Below are positions 7,297 through 12,698 of a DNA stretch of 12,698 nt, piece after piece. The position numbers and the translations under genes were made by a program. Source of the DNA: Pseudobutyrivibrio sp. (GTDB taxonomy: Bacteria; Bacillota_A; Clostridia; Lachnospirales; Lachnospiraceae). Each line of letters starts with the position of its first letter. The first letter of the stretch is position 1. The notes under the pieces are model-generated. The model had not been told where the DNA came from. It saw nothing but the letters and a program-made list of their open reading frames with translations, and did no database searches. The stretch lies in NCBI GenBank assembly GCA_024691465.1, contig JAILNO010000172.1:1-12698 (forward strand), read 5' to 3'.

Positions 7297-8820
7297 GGAA
7301 AGATAATACTTGAAATGAAAAGCATCACCAAAGAGTTCCCAGGAGTAAAAGCCCTTGATAACGTTAACTTACAGGTAGAGGAAGGCGAAATTCACGCACT
7401 CGTTGGCGAGAATGGTGCTGGTAAATCTACCCTTATGAACGTTTTAAGTGGTATTTATCCATTTGGCTCGTATACTGGTGATATTGTTTACAATGGTGAG
7501 GTTTGTCAGTTTCAGAAGATTAAGGATTCTGAGGAAAAAGGAATTGTTATTATTCATCAGGAGCTTGCCCTTATACCTTACATGTCTATAGGAGAGAATA
7601 TGTTCCTAGGCAATGAGCAGGGAAGCAAGGCAGCTATTGATTGGGATAAGACATACGCAGAGGCTGATAAATATCTTAAGATGGTCGGCCTGACAGAGAG
7701 CAGCCGTACTCTTATTAAGGATATCGGCGTAGGTAAGCAGCAGCTTGTTGAGATTGCAAAGGCACTTGCAAAGCATGCTAAGCTATTAATTCTTGATGAG
7801 CCTACATCTTCTCTTAATGAGACAGATTCTAAGGCACTTCTTGATCTGCTACTTAAGTTTAAGCAGGAAGGAATGACTTCTATTATTATTTCTCATAAGC
7901 TTAACGAGGTTTCTTATGTAGCAGATAAGATCACAGTTATCCGTGATGGTTCAACAATTGAAACACTTGATAAGAATGTAGATGATATATCTGAGGATAG
8001 AATCATTAAGGGCATGGTTGGTCGTGAGATGACAGATCGTTTCCCTAAGAGACCTGATGTCAAAATCGGCGACGTTGCTATGGAAGTCAAGGATTGGACA
8101 GTATACCATCCACAGTTCTCAGAGCGTAAGGTGGTAGACGGAGTATCAATGTACGTGAGAAAGGGCGAGGTAGTCGGTATCGCAGGCCTTATGGGTGCTG
8201 GCCGTACAGAGCTTGCCATGAGTATCTTCGGAAAAGCATACGGAACTAATATTTCAGGTGAGCTTATCCTTGATGGCAAGGAAGTCAAGCTTAAGAATAT
8301 TAAGGATGCTATCAAACATAAGATTGCTTATGTTACTGAGGATAGAAAGGGGAACGGACTAGTACTCTCTAATCCTATTAAGATCAATACTACACTTGCT
8401 AACTTATCAGAGCTCTGCTCTAAGCATGTAATTGATCACGATAAAGAGTACCAGGTCGCTGAGGAGTATAGAGATAAGCTTAAGACCAAGTGTCCTACTG
8501 TAGAGCAGAACGTTGGAAACCTATCTGGTGGTAATCAGCAGAAAGTTCTTCTTGCAAAGTGGATGTTTGCAAATCCAGATGTATTGATTCTTGATGAGCC
8601 TACACGTGGTATCGATGTAGGTGCTAAGTACGAGATCTACTGCATCATCAATGACCTAGTTGCAGCAGGCAAGTCGGTAATCATGATTTCATCAGAATTA
8701 CCAGAGGTACTTGGTATGTCAGATCGTATATACGTTATGAATGAAGGCAAGATGGTAGGTGAGATGGCTGGAAGCGAAGCTTCTCAGGAGAGCATCATGT
8801 CTTGCATCTTAAAATCATAG
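7294..8820 (+). CDS. mmsA: Sugar ABC transporter double-domain ATPase, GguA/MmsA (MglA/XylG) type
   Basis: A 508-residue protein with two fused nucleotide-binding domains that powers sugar import at the inner face of the membrane. Domain 1: Walker [10 protein letters not shown] (38-46), a non-canonical signature around IGVGKQQ (144-150), Walker B LLILDEPT (164-171), H-loop His201. Domain 2: altered Walker A GLMGAGRT (298-305, Arg in place of Lys), signature LSGGNQQK (410-417), Walker [10 protein letters not shown] (431-439), and SSELPE instead of the H-loop His. This asymmetry is normal for carbohydrate-uptake transporter family 2: one competent ATP site from Walker A of domain 1 and the signature of domain 2. 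The start is TTG, because AAGGAGGGAG (7278-7287) lies 6 bases before it and the product begins with the expected first strand; ATG at 7315 is too far from the site. Confidence 0.95.
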   Translation: MGKIILEMKSITKEFPGVKALDNVNLQVEEGEIHALVGENGAGKSTLMNVLSGIYPFGSYTGDIVYNGEVCQFQKIKDSEEKGIVIIHQELALIPYMSIGENMFLGNEQGSKAAIDWDKTYAEADKYLKMVGLTESSRTLIKDIGVGKQQLVEIAKALAKHAKLLILDEPTSSLNETDSKALLDLLLKFKQEGMTSIIISHKLNEVSYVADKITVIRDGSTIETLDKNVDDISEDRIIKGMVGREMTDRFPKRPDVKIGDVAMEVKDWTVYHPQFSERKVVDGVSMYVRKGEVVGIAGLMGAGRTELAMSIFGKAYGTNISGELILDGKEVKLKNIKDAIKHKIAYVTEDRKGNGLVLSNPIKINTTLANLSELCSKHVIDHDKEYQVAEEYRDKLKTKCPTVEQNVGNLSGGNQQKVLLAKWMFANPDVLILDEPTRGIDVGAKYEIYCIINDLVAAGKSVIMISSELPEVLGMSDRIYVMNEGKMVGEMAGSEASQESIMSCILKS

Positions 8821-8834
8821 GAGGGAGAGAAAAC

Positions 8835-10004
8835 ATGGTTTCAGTAAAGTTTTCGGAAGTCATTAAAAAATACACCATGGTAATCGCCCTGGTGATCGTA
8901 ATTGGAATATTCTATGTAGGAACTAATGGAACAATCCTTTTATCTCAGAATATTAACAACCTGTTATCACAGAACGCATACGTATTCGTACTTGCAACTG
9001 GTATGTTGCTATGTATCTTAACAGGTGGTAACATCGATCTTTCTGTCGGTTCAGTAGTATGTTTTACCGGCGGTATCGGTGCACTGATGATGAGCAAGGG
9101 TATGAATGTATGGTTTGCCGTACTTGTAATGCTTCTAGTAGGTATTGCAGTAGGTGCTTGGCAGGCTTTCTGGGTAGCATATATTAATGTACCACCATTC
9201 ATCGCAACACTTGCTGGTATGTACGCATTCAGAGGTCTCTCTAATGTAGTACTTAACGGATATGCAGTATCAATTTCCAACACCACATTCCTTAATGTAT
9301 TCGGTGGCGGAGCTGATTGCTACATTCCTGATTTCTTCGGAGGCTCTGGGCTCAACATTACATGTATGTTAGCTGGTGTCATCGGAGTGGCAGTATTTGT
9401 AATCACAGCTTTCAGAAATAGAATTGCAGCAGCGAGAAAAGGTTACGAGACATCTAGTGCAGCTGGCTTCTACGCTAAGCTTGTTATTATCTCAATAGTA
9501 ATTCTTTTCCTTGCTTACAAGCTCGCAGGATACAAGGGCATTCCTACATCACTTATCTGGATTGTCATCGTAGTACTTGCATATCACTACTTCACAACTA
9601 AGACTACAATGGGTCGTTACCTATATGCAGTCGGAGGCAATGAGAAGGCTACACAGCTTTCAGGTATCAACACTAAGAAGGTATACTTCTTCGCATACAC
9701 TAACATGGGATTCTTAACAGCTATCGCTGGTATCCTTACAGTTGCAAGAGCAGCTAGTGCACAGCCTACTTACGGTATGTTCTATGAGATGGATGCCATC
9801 GGCGCTTGCTTCATCGGTGGTGCTTCAGCATACGGCGGAACTGGTTCTGTATTCGGAGCAATCATTGGTGCCCTTCTAATGGGTGTTATCAACCAGGGTA
9901 TGTCAATCATGGGTGTAGACGCCAACTACCAGAAGGTAGTAAAGGGACTTGTACTTCTTATTGCAGTTATCTTTGATGTAGTTTCAAAGAGAGAAAAGAA
10001 GTAG
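8835..10004 (+). CDS. mmsB: Sugar ABC transporter permease 1, GguB/XylH type
   Basis: A 389-residue polytopic membrane protein of the BPD_transp_2 family, which forms the channel for sugars in this importer class. Seen are a hydrophobic helix near 13-30, the conserved LTGGNIDLSVGS block (62-73), INVPPFIATLAG (117-128), the cytoplasmic VGGNEKATQLSGINTKK loop (266-282) that should contact the ATPase, and a C-terminal GGASAYGGTGS region followed by the last helices. The ATG at 8835 was chosen because AGGAGGGAG (8819-8827) is 7 bases upstream; an in-frame ATG at 8802 lies inside the ATPase gene and lacks a site. The gene starts 14 bases after the ATPase stop. It is paralogous to the next gene. 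Confidence 0.92.
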   Translation: MVSVKFSEVIKKYTMVIALVIVIGIFYVGTNGTILLSQNINNLLSQNAYVFVLATGMLLCILTGGNIDLSVGSVVCFTGGIGALMMSKGMNVWFAVLVMLLVGIAVGAWQAFWVAYINVPPFIATLAGMYAFRGLSNVVLNGYAVSISNTTFLNVFGGGADCYIPDFFGGSGLNITCMLAGVIGVAVFVITAFRNRIAAARKGYETSSAAGFYAKLVIISIVILFLAYKLAGYKGIPTSLIWIVIVVLAYHYFTTKTTMGRYLYAVGGNEKATQLSGINTKKVYFFAYTNMGFLTAIAGILTVARAASAQPTYGMFYEMDAIGACFIGGASAYGGTGSVFGAIIGALLMGVINQGMSIMGVDANYQKVVKGLVLLIAVIFDVVSKREKK

Positions 10005-10022
10005 GAAGGGAGGATCAAAATA

Positions 10023-11204
10023 GTGAAAGACAAATTATTAAAAGTATTCAAAGAAAACACAATGCTCATTGTACTGGTCCTGGTTGTCCTCTTCTTTAAC
10101 ATAATGACACAAGGAACTATGCTTCTTCCAAGCCAGTTCAATGCTCTTATTACACAGAATGCATATGTATATGTTCTTGCAACAGGTATGCTGATGTGTA
10201 TGCTCACTGGTGGTAACATCGATCTTTCCTGCGGTTCATTCGTATGTTTTGTCGGTGTAATCGGTGCTAAGTTAATGGTTAATATGGGTGTTCCTACACC
10301 ACTAGGAATCCTTCTTATGCTTCTCATCGGTGTGGTATATGGTTGTGTACTCGGTTATGTAATCGCCTACATCAACATCCCACCATGGATTGCAACACTT
10401 GCTGGTTTCCTCGCACTCAGAGGTTGGGGCGTAGCTTTGATGCACGGCGCATCTAACATCAGCCCACTTCCAGCAGATTTCTGTGGAATGTTCACAGGCA
10501 AGATGAACGATCTCTTCGGAGGTCCTCGCATCGGCGGAGTTCAGTACAATATGACAAGTATTGTTATTGGATTAATCGCTTCAGTTATAGTTGTATTCCT
10601 TCTATTCAGAAGCCGTGCAACTAAGTTATCTAAGGGTTATGTGGCTGACAGCCTTACAACTGTAATTATCAAGTGCGTCCTTATCGACTTTGTTATTATG
10701 CTCTTTGCCTATAAGTTCTCACTTGCAGGTGGTGTACCTTATGCACTCATCTGGGTTGCAGTTATAGTTCTTATCTATAGCTTCATTACATCTAAGACTG
10801 ATGTAGGTCGTTACTTCTACACAATCGGTGGTAATTCAGAGGCTACTAGACTTTCAGGTATCGATACCAAGCGTATCATGTTCATCGCTTACCTTAACAT
10901 GGCAGTGCTTACAGTTATTTCAGCATTCCTTACCATGTCTCGTTTCCAGGCTGCTAACTCAACAGCTGGTACTAACTACGAGATGGATGCTATCTCAGCC
11001 TGCGTAGTAGGTGGTGTAAGTGCATACGGTGGTTCTGGTACAGTATTCGGTATGATTGTAGGTGCTACTCTGATCGGTGTAATCAACCTGGGTATGTCAC
11101 TTATGGGTATCGATGCTAACTGGCAGAAGGTTGTAAAGGGTATAGTACTCCTCGGTGCCGTTGTATTTGAAATCCTTAATAACAAGAAGAGTGCAGTTAA
11201 GTAA
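10023..11204 (+). CDS. mmsB: Sugar ABC transporter permease 2, GguB/XylH type paralogue
   Basis: A 393-residue permease of the same family as its upstream neighbour and colinear with it over the full length: LTGGNIDLSCGS (61-72), INIPPWIATLAG (118-129), IGGNSEATRLSGIDTKR (268-284) and GGVSAYGGSGT near the C-terminus. The two differ widely in the helices and most in the loop around 140-175. GTG is the start: AAGGGAGG (10006-10013) is 9 bases before it, and the next in-frame ATG (codon 14) would cut into the first helix. The gene begins 18 bases after permease 1 and is followed by a terminator, so it closes the importer operon. Two non-identical permeases with one ATPase suggest a heterodimeric channel; alternatives are two homodimers with different properties. 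Confidence 0.92.
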   Translation: MKDKLLKVFKENTMLIVLVLVVLFFNIMTQGTMLLPSQFNALITQNAYVYVLATGMLMCMLTGGNIDLSCGSFVCFVGVIGAKLMVNMGVPTPLGILLMLLIGVVYGCVLGYVIAYINIPPWIATLAGFLALRGWGVALMHGASNISPLPADFCGMFTGKMNDLFGGPRIGGVQYNMTSIVIGLIASVIVVFLLFRSRATKLSKGYVADSLTTVIIKCVLIDFVIMLFAYKFSLAGGVPYALIWVAVIVLIYSFITSKTDVGRYFYTIGGNSEATRLSGIDTKRIMFIAYLNMAVLTVISAFLTMSRFQAANSTAGTNYEMDAISACVVGGVSAYGGSGTVFGMIVGATLIGVINLGMSLMGIDANWQKVVKGIVLLGAVVFEILNNKKSAVK

Positions 11205-11239
11205 TTAGCATTTATTTTCTTCATTATATTCTCTTATAT

Positions 11240-11268
11240 AAAACTCGCGGTTTAGGCCGCGAGTTTTT
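11240..11268 (+). terminator. Rho-independent terminator of the importer operon
   Basis: Arms 11240-11250 and 11257-11267 form a perfect 11-pair stem (AAAACTCGCGG) with a TTTAGG loop and a T run to 11268. It ends transcription after the second permease. Confidence 0.92.
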
Positions 11269-11269
11269 G

Positions 11270-11297
11270 TTGCCATAAGGCAGGAAATTAATAGAAT
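11270..11297 (+). promoter_or_regulatory. Candidate promoter of the SGNH esterase gene
   Basis: TTGCCA (11270-11275), 16 bases, then TAGAAT (11292-11297) just after the importer terminator; transcription would start near 11304. A second TAGAAT lies at 11315-11320, only 6 bases before the ATG; if that were the -10, the message would be leaderless. The gene appears to be a separate unit. Confidence 0.45.
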
Positions 11298-11326
11298 TAC
11301 GATAGGAATAGTGATAGAATTTAGGC

Positions 11327-12040
11327 ATGAAAATAATGAAATACTTTAAGGAATTTATACAGAGAAAGATGGCCATATTATTAGTCGCATTGGTGCTGGT
11401 TTTTGCAGTACTTTTCAATGCAGGTTTCCTTGGCGGAAAAGATACGAGAGTTAGAATCACTTGCGCGGGAGATAGTCTTACTTACGGCAGTGGAGTGCTT
11501 AAGACTAGAGGTATAGATAGCTATCCAGCTCAGCTTCAGACTAAGCTTGGCACAGGATATCTGGTTAGCAATTATGGACTTAGGAATGCTACAGCTTCAG
11601 CAGATGGGGACTTACCATACATTGAGTCTGATGAATATAAAGAGTCGCTTAAGTCTAATCCTGATATAGTCATCCTCATGCTTGGTACCAATGATGCCAA
11701 GACCTACAATTGGGATGAGGCCTCATACGAGGCAGGGCTTAAGGAGATTCTTAGCAGTTACCAGAATCTTAAGAGTGAGCCTATTGTGTATCTGATGCGT
11801 AGCCCATACTGCTATGCCAGCGATGGTGGCGAGATAGCAGAGTACGATATACAGACCTCTGTTGTGGCAGAGGATTTAGGTGCTGTGGTTGACCGAGTGG
11901 CTAAGGAAGCAGGAGTGCAGATAATCGATCTGTACTCAGTTACTGAGGGACAGGATGAGCTCTACACTGAGGGTATACACTTCAATGAGCATGGATACGA
12001 CCTCATGGCGGACACCGTTGAGGAAGCAATTAAAGAGTGA
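11327..12040 (+). CDS. Membrane-anchored or secreted SGNH/GDSL-family esterase
   Basis: A 237-residue protein: basic N-terminus, one hydrophobic helix (about 15-34) acting as signal or anchor, then an SGNH hydrolase domain. Block I is GDSLTYG (48-54) with nucleophile Ser50; block II is NYGLRN with Gly84; block III is MLGTNDAK (118-125) with Asn122; block V is EGIHFNEHGY (215-224) with catalytic His218. The acid three residues before the His is Glu215, not the usual Asp, which is uncommon. The family cleaves esters, often acetyl groups on carbohydrates, so de-acetylation of plant polysaccharide outside the cell is plausible beside sugar genes, but the substrate is not known. An in-frame stop at 11315 limits the start to ATG 11327 or 11336; neither has a good ribosome site. 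Confidence 0.88.
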   Translation: MKIMKYFKEFIQRKMAILLVALVLVFAVLFNAGFLGGKDTRVRITCAGDSLTYGSGVLKTRGIDSYPAQLQTKLGTGYLVSNYGLRNATASADGDLPYIESDEYKESLKSNPDIVILMLGTNDAKTYNWDEASYEAGLKEILSSYQNLKSEPIVYLMRSPYCYASDGGEIAEYDIQTSVVAEDLGAVVDRVAKEAGVQIIDLYSVTEGQDELYTEGIHFNEHGYDLMADTVEEAIKE

Positions 12041-12048
12041 ATTTTTTG

Positions 12049-12087
12049 TAAACCTGTTGACATTATGTGTTGACAGGTTTATATTTT
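12049..12087 (+). terminator. Hairpin after the esterase gene, terminator overlapping a promoter
   Basis: TAAACCTGT (12049-12057) pairs with ACAGGTTTA (12073-12081). Five more inner pairs (12058-12062 with 12068-12072, two of them G-U) extend the stem to 14 pairs with a TTATG loop. The downstream T tract (12084-12087) is short and interrupted, so termination may be partial. The element also contains the promoter of the next gene. Confidence 0.6.
12057..12085 (+). promoter_or_regulatory. Strong sigma-A-type promoter of the metal-handling genes
   Basis: A perfect TTGACA (12057-12062), exactly 17 bases, then TATATT (12080-12085); transcription would begin near 12092, leaving a leader of about 60 bases. 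A second TTGACA lies at 12070-12075 because TGTTGACA is repeated (12055-12062 and 12068-12075). The dyad AAACCTG/CAGGTTT straddles the -35 and spacer, a place where a metal-sensing repressor could bind; no known operator is recognised. Confidence 0.6.
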
Positions 12088-12152
12088 ACTTAAACACATG
12101 AACAATTATTCATACGTTCAATTAATAGTTAATTTTCTAGGAGGAAATAGAG

Positions 12153-12371
12153 ATGAAGAAGACTTATAAGATTGATGTGGATTGCGCTAACTGCGCTAAT
12201 AAGATGGAACAGGCAGCTAAGGAGACAGCAGGTGTGGCTGACGCTACTGTTAATTTCATGGCTCTTAAGATGAATGTTGAGTTCGAGGAGGGAGCTGATG
12301 TGCAGGCTGTTATGGCTGAGGTACTTAAGAATTGCAAGAAGGTAGAGGATGATTGTGAGATTTTCTTATAA
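12153..12371 (+). CDS. Stand-alone heavy-metal-associated (HMA) domain protein
   Basis: A 72-residue cytoplasmic protein that is a single ferredoxin-like HMA domain. The metal site is the CANC motif (Cys11 and Cys14) after the first strand; a further Cys68 sits in the acidic C-terminal DDCEIF. The length equals one complete domain, as in CopZ-type metallochaperones. AGGAGG (12139-12144) is 8 bases before the ATG. It lies 28 bases ahead of a P1B-type ATPase gene that starts without its own HMA domain, so it most likely binds and delivers the metal to that pump. The Cd/Zn-like look of the partner and the acidic residues near Cys68 favour Zn/Cd over Cu, but this is inference. Confidence 0.88.
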   Translation: MKKTYKIDVDCANCANKMEQAAKETAGVADATVNFMALKMNVEFEEGADVQAVMAEVLKNCKKVEDDCEIFL

Positions 12372-12399
12372 TCTACCAATAGAGTTATAGAGGTGTGAC

Positions 12400-12698
12400 A
12401 TGAATAAGAAGCAGAAGAAGGTTTTAATTAGAATTATTGCAGCAGCCATTATGATGGCTATATTGCTGTTACTTCCCCTTGAGGAAGATAGTGTACTTAG
12501 ATTCCTATTATTCTTAATCCCATATTTCACTATAGGCTACGACATATTGAAGAAGGCCTTCAAGGGCATCAAGAATAAGCAAGTATTCGATGAGAATTTC
12601 CTCATGGCAGTGGCTACCATAGGTGCCATGGCCCTAGGCGAGTATACAGAGGGTGTAGCGGTTATGCTTTTCTACCAGGTGGGCGAGTTATTCCAGTC
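12400..12698 (+). CDS. Cd/Zn-type P1B metal-transporting ATPase, N-terminal part (partial, right edge)
   Basis: The first 99 codons of a gene open to the right edge. The protein starts with a short basic tail and goes directly into a hydrophobic helix (about 8-27), then a second (about 33-48), the sequence YDILKKAFKGIKNKQVFDENFLM (47-69), and helices with GEYTEGVAVMLFYQVGELFQ (79-98). This pattern is typical of the membrane entry region of CadA/ZntA-like cadmium/zinc exporters. The CPC motif, DKTGT site and ATP-binding domain must lie beyond the window. No N-terminal metal-binding domain is present; the small gene just upstream seems to supply it. AGAGGTG (12389-12395) precedes the ATG by 4 bases. 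Identification rests on this fragment only. Confidence 0.82.
   Translation, partial: MNKKQKKVLIRIIAAAIMMAILLLLPLEEDSVLRFLLFLIPYFTIGYDILKKAFKGIKNKQVFDENFLMAVATIGAMALGEYTEGVAVMLFYQVGELFQ

Noticed and set aside
7914..8315. A 133-codon open frame on the minus strand within the ATPase gene, and similar ones at 8945-9286 and 9926-10327
   Set aside because: They mirror strongly conserved transporter genes on the + strand, lack ribosome sites and show low-complexity, Ser/Thr/Ile/Pro-rich products typical of antisense shadows.
12049..12081. Known CopY, CsoR or MerR-family operator before the HMA gene
   Set aside because: The dyad AAACCTG/CAGGTTT matches none of the patterns I know for these regulators, and the promoter spacer is the normal 17 bases rather than the longer MerR-type spacer.
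12164..12379. Minus-strand open frame opposite the HMA gene
   Set aside because: It covers the HMA gene almost exactly; the + strand product has the CxxC metal motif and an AGGAGG site, while the minus product has neither.
1..12698. CRISPR array, tRNA/rRNA genes, insertion sequences, riboswitches or phage genes
   Set aside because: No regularly spaced repeats, cloverleaf genes, transposase motifs or conserved riboswitch cores were seen; gaps between genes are short and mostly filled by terminators and promoters.

Overview
The window looks like the chromosome of an anaerobic, moderately AT-rich Gram-positive bacterium of the Clostridia, most likely a Lachnospiraceae member (Butyrivibrio/Pseudobutyrivibrio/Roseburia type). 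This is inferred from the strong AGGAGG-type ribosome binding sites, the lipoprotein-anchored solute-binding proteins, the YesM/YesN-type two-component pair and the flavour of the proteins; no marker gene is present to prove it. Every recognisable gene lies on the + strand.

Layout. (1) Positions 1-621 hold the end of a protein with aspartate-rich, calcium-loop-like repeats, cut by the left edge. (2) Positions 605-5911 form a regulatory operon with its own promoter and a strong terminator. It encodes a membrane-anchored sugar-binding-protein-like sensor (665-1711), a YesM/LytS-type histidine kinase (1704-3197), a YesN-type AraC response regulator (3205-4797) and a XylF-like lipoprotein (4822-5853). 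(3) Positions 5912-11268 hold a sugar ABC importer of the ChvE-GguA-GguB (multiple monosaccharide) type: a ChvE-like lipoprotein, an internal terminator that should lower downstream expression, a double-domain ATPase starting with TTG, and two paralogous permeases, the second starting with GTG. (4) Positions 11270-12040 carry a membrane-anchored SGNH/GDSL esterase. (5) Positions 12049 to the end hold a metal module: a stand-alone HMA metal-binding protein and the first 99 codons of a Cd/Zn-type P1B ATPase that begins directly with membrane segments.

How it fits together (inference). The anchored binding protein and kinase resemble the XylFII-LytS sensing arrangement described in Clostridium beijerinckii: an extracellular sugar signal would pass through the kinase to the AraC-type regulator, which would switch on the chvE promoter. 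That promoter has a good -10 but no recognisable -35, and short repeats lie upstream. The locus holds three periplasmic-binding-protein-fold proteins for a single importer, and the XylF-like lipoprotein is transcribed with the regulators rather than with the importer. The SGNH esterase could remove acyl groups from plant polysaccharide, but it has its own promoter and its link to the sugar locus is only by position.
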